Assembly: GCF_000949475.1 (NCBI RefSeq)
Contig: NZ_JRHC01000003.1
Span: 62,001 to 126,000, forward strand
DNA length: 64,000 nt
Reading direction: 5' to 3'
From: Draconibacterium sediminis
Lineage (GTDB): Bacteria > Bacteroidota > Bacteroidia > Bacteroidales > Prolixibacteraceae
Below, one piece after another: positions 54,657 through 64,000 of this stretch (position 1 is the stretch's first letter; every line of letters begins with the position of its first letter). A program made the translations under genes and the position numbers. The notes beneath the pieces are model-generated. The model ran no database searches and had not been told where the DNA came from. It saw nothing but the letters and a program-made list of their open reading frames with translations.

Positions 54657-56003
54657 TTATTTAATCCAGTTGTCGAAATTAAAGTTGCAGTTAGCATAAG
54701 TTCTGTCGATACGGATGTAGGTTTGCGACTGGCGCTCTGCAATCCATTCTTCCAAAACCTGTTCTTTCTTTTTCGCCAGGTACATTTCGGCAAGCGTTTG
54801 GTAATCGTCTTGCAGGTTGGCCTTATGCGAATCGATTTTTCTTAACAGCTTGATAATTTTATAAACCTGTTGCTGGTTTTTAGTGTCAATAGTTTCAAAC
54901 GGCTCCGAAATCTCGTTGATGTTCATTTTTGTGATGATCTTGCTGGCATCGGGATCAACCTCTTCAATCGAAAATTTCGACGACATGGTGTTGGGGTTAA
55001 TGGCAATTCCACCATTGTTACGGGTGTTCTTGTCGTAAGAGAACATTTGAGCTGCCTGATCAAAAGCAATTTCATCTTTACGAATGAGGTTGGCCAGGCT
55101 ATCGAGGCGTTCGTAAGCTTCTTCTTTTGCGTCAACCGAAATTTTTGGTTTCATCAAAATATGGCGCGTGTTTACTTTTCCACCTTGCTTATCTACCAAT
55201 TGAATAATATGGTAGCCAAACGCACTTTTTACTACGTTCGATACTTTATCATCTTTTAGGTTGAAAGCAGCTGTTGCATAAGCCGGATCAAGCTGTGCAC
55301 GACCCGAATAACCAATAACGCCGCCATCTTTCGCTGACGGTCCTTCAGAGTAAATTACAGCCATTGCAGCAAAGCTCGAACCGTTTTCAATTCGTTTTTT
55401 AATCTCGCGCAGTTTGGCTTTTACCCGGTTTTCTTCTTCCAATTCTATTTTTGGTTGCACGGTAATTTGTGCATACTCGTATTGTGTTGGTATCGTTGGA
55501 ATCTCCTCTTTGCTTAGGTTGCGGTAATTGTAGCGCACTTCTGACGGGGTAACGGTTACATTTTCAACGATTTTCGAGCGCATTTGCTGGCTTAGCAACT
55601 GCTCGCGAATGGCTTCCTGCATGTCGGCTTTAATACTGGCAATTGATTTGCCAAAGTAGGTTTCAACGGCGCTTTCGGTACCAAAGTGTTGCATGTACAT
55701 TTGCAATTGGGCATCCATTTGCTGGTTAACCTGGCTGGGTGTTACCGTAATCAAGGTATCCAGTTCGGCTTCGGCAACCAATAGTTTATTGATCAAAAAA
55801 TCTTCCAGAAGCTCGCATTTCATATCTCCTTCCGAAGTAATTCCCTGCGCCTGCTGGTTAATGTTCATGGTTTCGATGTCCGATTTCAAAATAACGTTAC
55901 CACCAACCACGGCTACAATCTGGTCGATAACTTTATCCTGAGCATTTGCTCCGGTAAGTACCGCAAGCATAAGCATCGCTGTTACAAAAATTCTAGTTTT
56001 CAT
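54657..56003 (-). CDS. SurA-like periplasmic peptidyl-prolyl isomerase
   Basis: This protein has 448 residues with start ATG 56003. The signal peptide ends TGANAQ. The N-terminal SurA-type chaperone domain is DKVIDQIVAVVGGNVILKSD and onward, followed by two parvulin-type rotamase domains (about 175-275 and 285-385; YAQITVQPKIELEEENRV, SEGPSAKDGGVIGYSGRAQL and VNTRHILMKPKISVDAKEEA). It folds outer-membrane proteins in the periplasm. The preceding lipoprotein gene ends 7 bp upstream of it. Confidence 0.9.
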   Translation of the reverse strand: MKTRIFVTAMLMLAVLTGANAQDKVIDQIVAVVGGNVILKSDIETMNINQQAQGITSEGDMKCELLEDFLINKLLVAEAELDTLITVTPSQVNQQMDAQLQMYMQHFGTESAVETYFGKSIASIKADMQEAIREQLLSQQMRSKIVENVTVTPSEVRYNYRNLSKEEIPTIPTQYEYAQITVQPKIELEEENRVKAKLREIKKRIENGSSFAAMAVIYSEGPSAKDGGVIGYSGRAQLDPAYATAAFNLKDDKVSNVVKSAFGYHIIQLVDKQGGKVNTRHILMKPKISVDAKEEAYERLDSLANLIRKDEIAFDQAAQMFSYDKNTRNNGGIAINPNTMSSKFSIEEVDPDASKIITKMNINEISEPFETIDTKNQQQVYKIIKLLRKIDSHKANLQDDYQTLAEMYLAKKKEQVLEEWIAERQSQTYIRIDRTYANCNFNFDNWIK

Positions 56004-56010
56004 ATTTTTA

Positions 56011-56874
56011 TTAATTCGTTTTCGTGTCATAAATTCTGAATTTCTTTTTTCTTACACCTTCCGTGTAAATATTTTCTTCAATTTCTTTTAAGAACCTGAT
56101 CTTACGTTGATTCAGGATCAGATTTTTAATATTGTCCCGAACAAATTCAATCGGAGCCAGATCGTTACTTAGCTTATAATCATGAATGCTGACAATATAG
56201 TAATAATTTGAATCATTCATTTCATACAGCTCGTTCCGCTTCAGAAAGGACTCGGGATCTTCCACCTTTTGCGGAAAGTTGTTTTCCAGCATCTGGAAGC
56301 TGATCCATTCGTCGGCTGATATGTTTGCTTTTTTTGCGTATTGACTGCAATAGTCGCGAAGTTCGTCAATTCCTTCAGGTGAAGTGTCGGCAATCAGGGA
56401 TTTTACCATATTGGGATCGGCCAAATCGCTTGGTATCATTACAAAAGTGGCTTTTACAATGCTGTTATTCAGGTTGAAATTTGTCGGGTTATTGTTGTAA
56501 AATTTTTCAATCTGCTGATTGGTAACAACAGTGTCCATCCGTTGCCGGATCAACTCGTTTTTATATTTATAAATAATCAGCGAATTGCGGTATTCTTCCA
56601 GCTCGTTCCGAAGATCTTTTTGCTCGTCACTCAGGTTTTCATCGGCTTTCTGAATCAGTAATTCCTGCTTAATCCATTTGTCGATGTAATTGTCGCTCAT
56701 CGAGATGCTGTCTTCCTTACTTATTCCTTTGGGCAGAATTTCTTCCACTTTTGAACGGTAAAGCACTTTTTCACCAACGCTGGCAACCGGTTCATCGCTC
56801 AAGTCCGACGAACATCCGGCAAGTGCAAGCGCCAGTGCAGCGATTAAGCTATATGTGATTTTTCGTTTAAACAC
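56011..56874 (-). CDS. Lipoprotein with SurA-N-like helical domain, no rotamase seen
   Basis: This 287-residue protein has a lipoprotein signal (LAGC). PVASVGEKVLYRSKVEEILP recalls the start of SurA-N domains (a 'VG' strand followed by helices), and the rest is mostly helical. I see no parvulin signature. It lies between two rotamase genes, overlapping the upstream one by 8 bp. It may be a membrane-tethered chaperone partner (inference). Confidence 0.78.
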   Translation of the reverse strand: MFKRKITYSLIAALALALAGCSSDLSDEPVASVGEKVLYRSKVEEILPKGISKEDSISMSDNYIDKWIKQELLIQKADENLSDEQKDLRNELEEYRNSLIIYKYKNELIRQRMDTVVTNQQIEKFYNNNPTNFNLNNSIVKATFVMIPSDLADPNMVKSLIADTSPEGIDELRDYCSQYAKKANISADEWISFQMLENNFPQKVEDPESFLKRNELYEMNDSNYYYIVSIHDYKLSNDLAPIEFVRDNIKNLILNQRKIRFLKEIEENIYTEGVRKKKFRIYDTKTN

Positions 56875-58765
56875 CCTCGATGGAATTTAGCAGTTTTTTA
56901 TTCACTTTAACCTTGTACTTATTGCGCAGTTCTTTTATCCACTGTTCTTCCAGGTAGTCCTGATAATCCGAGATAAAAAGGCCGCGTGCATCATCCAACG
57001 TTTTTGGCTCCGGTTTAATTTTGTCGCCACGAACAAAAGTAGTGGCACTGTCAAAATTTTCCGGGTCTTTGCCGTTCCAAACGTAATAATCCACTACCGG
57101 ATTTTGGGCTTCTTCCCAGGCTCCGGTTTCAATGGAAATCAGTTCTTCACCATCCGTATTTATGTGTGCGAGTACTTCGTCGGCATTCAGGCCGGCACCA
57201 AAAAGGTTTTCCGCTTCTTCGCGAACCGACACATCCTTGCAGGTAATTATATGACCGTTAAAACGATCGCCCCAAAGGTGGTTATCCTTGTTATTTTGGT
57301 AGAATTTTTCCAACCCGGCTGTATCTTGCGCTGCATAGTTCCAGATTTTTTCCTGCGAAATATTAAACAGCAAAATGCCATCGTGGTATTCGTTCATCAG
57401 GTAGCGGAACTCCGGGTATTTCTCCTCCAGTTTTGAGTCTTCCAGATTTGTAATCTCATCCGTTACCCAATTATCGTAAACCGAAAGGTAAGAGCTCGAT
57501 TTTATATTATTTTGTGTAATAAACGCTGTCAGTTCTTCGGCTCCAAAGTTTTTATTGTCGATAGTAAAGAAAGTTTCTTCGGGCAAAGCAGAAGTGCCGG
57601 CAATGGTTAGCTCTGCTAGTTTTACCTTGGCGACTTCGTTTTCCGAGAAATTATACTCCTTTTTCAGTTTCTCAACAAACACTTTTTTTCCCGATGCCTG
57701 ACGTGCAGCATCTTTTTTTATCTGACTTTCAATTGATGCACGGGCTTCTTCAAAAGGAGGAACCGGGCGCGCACTTAGGCGTTTTATAATGTGATAGCCA
57801 AAAGGCGTTTCAACAGGTTCCGAAATATCGCCATCGTTTTTCAACGCAAATGCCGGATCGGAAAATTCCTTAACGATCCTGCCTGCCGCAAACCAGGGCA
57901 TTTCTCCACCGCGTACTGCAGAGCGTCGGTCCTGCGATTCGTCTTTAGCCAAAGCCGCAAAATCAGCTCCGTTGAGCAGCAACTGATAAATGGAATCGAT
58001 GGCCATTTTTGCTTTTGCTTTTTCTTCAGGAGTGGCATTCCTGCTCACGTTTTTCATTATGTGGGCAACCTGCAATTCTCCTTTGTTGGGGCGTGTGTCG
58101 TGCACCTTAATCAGGTGGTATCCAAAGTCGGTACGCACCGGCTCCGAAACTTCTCCAACAGGCGTGTTAAATGCCGCATCTTCAAAAGGAGCCACCATGG
58201 TAAAAGCCGAAAAATAGTTTAAATGTCCTTTGTTTGTTTCTGCCGACGGATCTTCCGAGTATTCCATTGCAGCATCCTCAAAAGGTTTTCCGGCGATTAT
58301 CTGCTTACGAATGTTAGTAATTTTGTCGAGTACCTGCTGTTCTTGTTCTGGCGACGCATCTTTGTCAACACCCAACAAAATATGGCTTGCATTTACCTCC
58401 AGTTTCATGCGGCGGTAAAGCTCTTCAACCTGGTGTTCGTTAAAATCAATATCGGTGAGATAAGGCGCTGCAATTTCTTTCCGGTAGCCGGCCAGTTCAT
58501 TAATAAAGGTCTGGTTGGTGTCCATCTTTAAGTTTTCAGCTTCAACAACTTTCAGCTTAAAATTAATGAACAGTTCCAGGTATTCTTTGGGTGTTTTTCT
58601 ATCGGCATCAGAATACAGGCTGCTGTTGTTTTTGTTGTAGACGAATTCAAATTCATCTTTACTAACCTCGTGTTGATCAATCGTTAACAACACCTCGTCA
58701 GATTGTGCTACAACCTGTAAGGTAATGACAACAAAAAAAATCAATGAAAAGAAAACTCTGTTCAT
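56867..58765 (-). CDS. Peptidyl-prolyl cis-trans isomerase with two PpiC domains
   Basis: This protein has 632 residues with start ATG 58765, which places the signal peptide (MNRVFFSLIFFVVITLQVVA) at the N-terminus. A SurA/PpiD-like N-terminal domain precedes two parvulin domains: VNASHILLGVDKD with DFGYHLIKVHDTRP, and LQVAHIMKNVSRN with TPFGYHIIKRLSARP. The C-terminal 300 residues are a less recognisable helical and strand region. It is first of the three-gene periplasmic folding set, 85 bp after guaB. Confidence 0.9.
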   Translation of the reverse strand: MNRVFFSLIFFVVITLQVVAQSDEVLLTIDQHEVSKDEFEFVYNKNNSSLYSDADRKTPKEYLELFINFKLKVVEAENLKMDTNQTFINELAGYRKEIAAPYLTDIDFNEHQVEELYRRMKLEVNASHILLGVDKDASPEQEQQVLDKITNIRKQIIAGKPFEDAAMEYSEDPSAETNKGHLNYFSAFTMVAPFEDAAFNTPVGEVSEPVRTDFGYHLIKVHDTRPNKGELQVAHIMKNVSRNATPEEKAKAKMAIDSIYQLLLNGADFAALAKDESQDRRSAVRGGEMPWFAAGRIVKEFSDPAFALKNDGDISEPVETPFGYHIIKRLSARPVPPFEEARASIESQIKKDAARQASGKKVFVEKLKKEYNFSENEVAKVKLAELTIAGTSALPEETFFTIDNKNFGAEELTAFITQNNIKSSSYLSVYDNWVTDEITNLEDSKLEEKYPEFRYLMNEYHDGILLFNISQEKIWNYAAQDTAGLEKFYQNNKDNHLWGDRFNGHIITCKDVSVREEAENLFGAGLNADEVLAHINTDGEELISIETGAWEEAQNPVVDYYVWNGKDPENFDSATTFVRGDKIKPEPKTLDDARGLFISDYQDYLEEQWIKELRNKYKVKVNKKLLNSIEGV

Positions 58766-58850
58766 TTTACACCATCGGTTTATATTTGAACAACTCTGCT
58801 TGAGCAAATTGCGAATGTTTTACACCCCTTCGGGTAAAAGCAGCCCGCGC

Positions 58851-60332
<1,482 letters not shown>

Positions 60333-60357
60333 CTATTTTAATGTTTTTATTAAAGCG

Positions 60358-60365
60358 CAAAACTA
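60358..60365 (-). promoter_or_regulatory. -7 promoter box for guaB
   Basis: TAGTTTTG on the minus strand matches TAnnTTTG exactly and lies 31 bp before the guaB ATG. A -33 TTG is not perfectly placed. Confidence 0.4.
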
Positions 60366-60407
60366 CAAAAAAATAGTGGACCAGAACTGATTTATTTAAG
60401 CTGTGCT

Positions 60408-60415
60408 TACTTTTG
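60408..60415 (+). promoter_or_regulatory. -7 promoter box for recQ
   Basis: TACTTTTG matches TAnnTTTG exactly and lies 47 bp before the recQ ATG. The -33 region has only CTG at a spacing of 18. It and the guaB box form a divergent pair within the 136-bp gap. Confidence 0.4.
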
Positions 60416-60462
60416 AAGAATAAAAATTGTTAAAGGTTAAAATGATTTCTTAATTTGTATTA

Positions 60463-62361
60463 ATGGAAGACTTCAGGCAGATACTTACCCGCTATTGGGG
60501 CTACCCCGAATTCCGGCCGCTGCAGCTCGAAATTATTGAGTCTGTTGCAGCGGGTAATGACACGCTTGGACTAATGCCAACCGGAGGCGGTAAATCAATT
60601 ACTTTTCAGGTTTACTCACTGGCACACGAAGGCATTTGTGTGGTGGTTACACCCTTAATTGCTTTAATGAAAGACCAGGTGGAAAACCTGAACCGGAAAG
60701 GGATAAAAGCACTGGCCGTGCATAGCGGAATGTCGGCACGCGAAATTAGACTGACGCTCGATAACGCTGTTTGGGGCAATTACAAGTTTTTGTATGTATC
60801 GCCCGAACGCTTGAATTCAGAGCGTTTTATAGAGCGCCTGGAGCAAATGAAAGTAAACCTGTTAACGGTTGACGAAGCGCACTGTATCTCGCAATGGGGC
60901 TACGATTTTCGGCCCAGTTACTTAAGCATTATTAAAGTGCGGGAACTGCTGCCCAAAATTAAAATACTGGCTTTAACAGCAACCGCAACGCCTAAGGTGG
61001 CCGACGATATTCAGGACAAACTCGGTTTCAAAGAGAAGAATTTGTTAAAAATGTCTTTTCACCGCGAAAACCTGAGTTACCTGGTGCGTCATGTCGAGAA
61101 TAAAACCGGATATCTGCTGGATACACTGAAAAAAAGTAAAGGCTCGGGAGTGGTGTACGTACGAAGCCGCAAAGCCACCCGCGAAATTGCTGAAGAACTA
61201 AAGCAAAACAGAATTTCGGCCGATTATTACCACGCCGGTTTGGGAAATATTGTTCGTAGTTCGCGGCAAGACGACTGGCTAACCGGAAGAACGCGTGTGA
61301 TTGTTGCTACCAACGCCTTTGGAATGGGAATCGACAAAGCCAACGTTCGTTTTGTAATCCATATTGATGCGCCCGATTCGCTGGAGGCCTATTACCAGGA
61401 GGCAGGTAGGGCAGGCCGCGACGGGAAAAAATCGGCAGCGGTGTTATTATATAATAATGCCGATACCACAAAACTGAAAAAGCATATTTCAACTTCGTTT
61501 CCCGAAATTGATAATATAAAACGCATTTATGATTCGCTGTGTAACTATTTTCAAATCGCTGTGGGCCACGGAAAAGGGCAGGTGCGCGAATTTAGCTTAC
61601 AGGGATTTGCCCAGGCCTACAAATTTCAGCAGGCGATGGTTTACAATAGCCTGAAGATTTTGCAACGCCAGGAATACCTTGAATTTACAGAGCAGGTTGA
61701 CAGTCCGTCGCGGATCTATTTCCCGATTTCGCGCGATGAGCTGTACAAATTTCAGGTGGCCAACGCCAAACTCGACGATTTTATAAAACTGCTGTTGCGC
61801 TCGTACACCGGTTTATTCACCGGTTATGTATCGGTTGATGAAGAGTTGTTGTCGAAACGTTCGGGGCTTAACCGCGACCAGGTGTATAATTACCTGAAAC
61901 ACTTGCGCCAGTCGAAGGTGATTGATTATGTACCGAAAAGTCAAACGCCGTTTATCTACTTCACCAAAGAGCGAGTGCATATCGACCGCCTGAAGATCTC
62001 GAAAGAGAACTATGATCTGCGGAAAAAGGACTATACCGAAAAAATTGAGTCGGTAATTCATTATGCTACCGATTTGGCCACTTGCCGCAGCCTGATTTTG
62101 TTGAACTATTTTGGCGAAAGCGATGCTGCCCCCTGTGGCACCTGCGATATTTGTAAAGCCAAACAGGCACTGGCACTTAGCGATTACGAATTTGAAACCG
62201 TTAGCAAACGTGTGCAGAAGTTGCTCGAGGAACCAAGCACCTACGAAAACCTCTTGTTTAAACTAAAGGGCGACCAACAAAAAATGCGCGAAATAGTTAA
62301 GTGGTTACTCGATAACAAAAAAATAATTTACCGCGTTGATGGACTGCTGGAATGGAAGTAA
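60463..62361 (+). CDS. recQ: ATP-dependent DNA helicase RecQ
   Basis: This 632-residue superfamily 2 helicase has Walker A MPTGGGKSITFQ (39-50), DEAH box DEAHCISQWGYDFRP (137 on), motif VI YYQEAGRAGRDGKKSAA and a zinc-binding module (CRSLILLNYF, then CGTCDICK). A winged-helix RQC domain follows. The C-terminus ends soon after RQC (YRVDGLLEWK) with no HRDC domain, as in the shorter RecQ proteins. It unwinds DNA in recombination and repair. Confidence 0.94.
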   Translation: MEDFRQILTRYWGYPEFRPLQLEIIESVAAGNDTLGLMPTGGGKSITFQVYSLAHEGICVVVTPLIALMKDQVENLNRKGIKALAVHSGMSAREIRLTLDNAVWGNYKFLYVSPERLNSERFIERLEQMKVNLLTVDEAHCISQWGYDFRPSYLSIIKVRELLPKIKILALTATATPKVADDIQDKLGFKEKNLLKMSFHRENLSYLVRHVENKTGYLLDTLKKSKGSGVVYVRSRKATREIAEELKQNRISADYYHAGLGNIVRSSRQDDWLTGRTRVIVATNAFGMGIDKANVRFVIHIDAPDSLEAYYQEAGRAGRDGKKSAAVLLYNNADTTKLKKHISTSFPEIDNIKRIYDSLCNYFQIAVGHGKGQVREFSLQGFAQAYKFQQAMVYNSLKILQRQEYLEFTEQVDSPSRIYFPISRDELYKFQVANAKLDDFIKLLLRSYTGLFTGYVSVDEELLSKRSGLNRDQVYNYLKHLRQSKVIDYVPKSQTPFIYFTKERVHIDRLKISKENYDLRKKDYTEKIESVIHYATDLATCRSLILLNYFGESDAAPCGTCDICKAKQALALSDYEFETVSKRVQKLLEEPSTYENLLFKLKGDQQKMREIVKWLLDNKKIIYRVDGLLEWK

Positions 62362-62659
62362 ATAGAGCAGAAGGCAAAAGGCAAAAGTTGAGATTAGCTG
62401 TGCTGATCGAAATCCCGACCGAAGCGTCGGGAGCAAAAGTTGCAGTATCCGGTCGCAGTTCTCAATTGACTGATTCGCTTTCAATCAACTTCAATCTTAA
62501 AATCAATCTACCTCAATCTTCTCTAAGAAAGCACTGTGCTCAATAATACTATCACGCCAACTTAAGCCTTTAATCTTTCCACTTCCATCATTACACTCCT
62601 GTCTTAAAAATCTTTACTACTTTTGCAGCAGTTTAATTATTGGGAAATTAGGTGTGACT
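62362..62659. other. 298-bp intergenic region after recQ
   Basis: No gene is seen. It contains a hairpin TCCCGAC (62413-62419) / GTCGGGA (62426-62432) with a 6-nt loop, a GGCAAAAGGCAAAAG direct repeat at the start, and a run of CAATC-rich imperfect repeats (about 62,490-62,525). The promoter of the DUF5063 gene is presumably in the last 100 bp. Confidence 0.5.
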
Positions 62660-63265
62660 ATGGATCAGATCGTATATTCAAAAAATGTAGTTGAATTTGT
62701 AACAGTGGCTAACGAGTACTGTTCTACCATCGAGAATGTGTCGCATCTCACTGCAGAAGAAAATCTTGCAAAGCTTCAAAAGTTGTTGCCATTACTCTAT
62801 TTAAAGGCTTCGGTTGTTGGGAAGATTGAAATGGTGATGGACGAGGAACTGGAGAAATTTGTAAGCGAGCTCGACTACAATATGTTGTGCCAGAAATGGT
62901 TGCAGTTGTTGGGCGAGAACGATGGTTTTCACGAAGTTTTCGATCCCAATATTCAGTTTGGAGAAGAAACGGTACGGGCAAGTGTTTCCGAAAATCTGAT
63001 GGATATTTACCAGGACCTGAAGGATTGTATCACAAATTACAGCATTGGTAACGAAGAAGTAATGAACGATGCAATTTCGGAGTGTATTTATCATTTCGAA
63101 GAGTTTTGGGGACAGCAGCTGGTAAATGTTATGCGTGCCGTGCACATGCTGGTATACAGCGGTGCTGATTTTTCAACTGAAAGTAGTAATGACGAAGCGG
63201 TTCCCGGGAAAGGAAATCCCAAATGGCTTGATAAATTCTGGGGAACCGATCAAGAAGAGGAATAA
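62660..63265 (+). CDS. DUF5063 domain protein
   Basis: This protein has 201 residues, with start ATG 62660 (a GTG 6 bp earlier is in frame). All-helical and cytoplasmic: VVEFVTVANEYCSTIENVSH, LPLLYLKASVVG and CITNYSIGNEEVMNDAISEC are typical of DUF5063. Function is unknown. The exonuclease gene starts directly at the next base after its stop, a conserved-looking pair in Bacteroidota, which hints at a nucleic-acid role (inference). Confidence 0.87.
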   Translation: MDQIVYSKNVVEFVTVANEYCSTIENVSHLTAEENLAKLQKLLPLLYLKASVVGKIEMVMDEELEKFVSELDYNMLCQKWLQLLGENDGFHEVFDPNIQFGEETVRASVSENLMDIYQDLKDCITNYSIGNEEVMNDAISECIYHFEEFWGQQLVNVMRAVHMLVYSGADFSTESSNDEAVPGKGNPKWLDKFWGTDQEEE

Positions 63266-63838
63266 ATGTTTAAAGAAAAAATATCAAACGAAGAATTGAC
63301 GGGCCTGCCTTTAAAACGTTTTGAAGGGCAGATCTTTTTAGTCGATTCGTTACAACAGGTAAAATATGCCATGGAAGAGCTCAACGGAGCAAGCATAATT
63401 GGCTTTGATACCGAAACAAAACCTTCGTTTAAAAAAGGCGTGGTAAACAAAGTGGCCCTGCTGCAATTGTCGACCAAAAACAAGGCTTTTTTATTCCGGA
63501 TTAACCGAATTGGTTTGCCACGCGAAATTGTGGAATTACTGGCCAACGAGAACGTGATTAAACCGGGCGTTGCTATTCGCGACGATATTAAAGGCTTACA
63601 GGAATTTGTACCTTTTAAACCGGGTGGTTTTGTTGAGTTGCAGGATGAGGCAAAAGAAATGGGCATTCAGAATTTCAGCCTGAAAAAACTGACTGCTATT
63701 GCCTGTGGTTTCCGTATTTCGAAAGGACAGCAGCTGACCAACTGGGAAGCCAGCGAATTAACAGAAGCACAACAATATTATGCAGCTACCGACGCGTGGG
63801 CTGCACTGGAAATTTTCGAGAACTTTTCAAAAAATTAG
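63266..63838 (+). CDS. DEDD-type 3'-5' exonuclease (RNase D/WRN-exo-like)
   Basis: This is a 190-residue single exonuclease domain. Motif I is IIGFDTETKPSF (Asp48, Glu50), the second acidic motif is in PGVAIRDDIKGLQEF, and motif III is the DEDDy form YYAATDAWAALEIF. There is no HRDC domain, unlike RNase D. It may trim RNA or DNA 3' ends. It is encoded between DUF5063 and an RlmI-like methyltransferase with essentially no gaps. Confidence 0.9.
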   Translation: MFKEKISNEELTGLPLKRFEGQIFLVDSLQQVKYAMEELNGASIIGFDTETKPSFKKGVVNKVALLQLSTKNKAFLFRINRIGLPREIVELLANENVIKPGVAIRDDIKGLQEFVPFKPGGFVELQDEAKEMGIQNFSLKKLTAIACGFRISKGQQLTNWEASELTEAQQYYAATDAWAALEIFENFSKN

Positions 63839-63840
63839 AG

Positions 63841-64000
63841 ATGGCAAAAGAGTTTGTCAAAGTTGTATTAAAGTCGGGTAAAGACCAGTCATTGCTGCGT
63901 TTTCACCCGTGGGTATTCTCCGGAGCCATTAAAGAAATGTACGGAAAACCTGCCGAGGGCGACATGGTAAAAGTGTATTCGAACCAGGACCGGTTTTTGG
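63841..64000 (+). CDS. RlmI-like class I SAM-dependent rRNA methyltransferase (5' part)
   Basis: Only the first 53 codons lie in the window (ATG at 63841, 2 bp after the exonuclease stop). The translation MAKEFVKVVLKSGKDQSLLR then FHPWVFSGAIKEMYGKPAEG is the N-terminal PUA domain of RlmI/RlmK-type 23S rRNA m5C methyltransferases. The catalytic domain is beyond the end, so the call rests on the PUA part and the gene neighbourhood. Confidence 0.82.
   Translation, partial: MAKEFVKVVLKSGKDQSLLRFHPWVFSGAIKEMYGKPAEGDMVKVYSNQDRFL

Overview
The window looks like chromosomal DNA of an anaerobic or facultative Bacteroidota, probably order Marinilabiliales/Bacteroidales and possibly Prolixibacteraceae-like (inference). 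The signs are a giant surface protein with a type IX secretion (T9SS) C-terminal sorting domain, PorT-like outer-membrane barrels, DUF3570/DUF4266/DUF4230/DUF5063 proteins, Bacteroidota-style promoter boxes (TTG, about 19-20 bp, TAnnTTTG), a monomeric [FeFe] hydrogenase-like protein and a leuA-leuC-leuD-cimA-leuB operon. I see no tRNA, rRNA, CRISPR array or prophage.

Layout. 0-3 kb (minus): an envelope redox cassette of thioredoxin, ApbE flavin transferase, DUF4266 lipoprotein and DUF3570 barrel. 3-9 kb: a small lipoprotein, an MscS channel, an SLC12-like permease, a small nuclease and a DASS carboxylate transporter, followed by a 0.4 kb array of about ten degenerate 42-bp tandem repeats. 9.4-26.7 kb (plus): a barrel protein, a secreted unknown, a membrane TPR-HTH regulator, a 4184-residue T9SS adhesin and a partner barrel. 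26.8-36.3 kb: a phosphatase, a small-molecule kinase-like protein and the hydrogenase; a lipoprotein serine hydrolase and a DUF1080 protein; DUF4230; a beta-lactamase-fold protein that has lost its catalytic residues; and a LytS/LytTR two-component pair. 36.8-44.5 kb: a DAACS symporter, aquaporin, threonine ammonia-lyase, diacylglycerol kinase, a CreD/HTH/membrane trio and a CPBP protease. 44.5-45.2 kb: a small HUH transposase (RAYT type) bracketed by REP-like hairpins. 45.2-51.9 kb (minus): the leucine operon behind a classic attenuator with a Leu/Ile-rich leader peptide. 52-60.3 kb (minus): an outer-membrane biogenesis cluster (GuaB, two PpiC/SurA isomerases with a lipoprotein between them, a MoxR ATPase and OstA). 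60.4-64 kb (plus): RecQ, DUF5063, a 3'-5' exonuclease and the start of an RlmI-like methyltransferase.

How the parts fit together. Leucine genes, a citramalate-synthase-like paralogue and IlvA supply branched-chain amino acid precursors. The attenuator couples leu transcription to charged Leu (and perhaps Ile) tRNA. Periplasmic isomerases and OstA support assembly of the outer membrane in which the adhesin and barrels reside. Transporters, MscS and aquaporin handle ions, acids and water. The most notable observations are the complete leu attenuator, the four-fold six-unit super-repeat in the giant adhesin, the 42-bp intergenic tandem array, the RAYT with oriented hairpins, and the beta-lactamase-fold pseudoenzyme.
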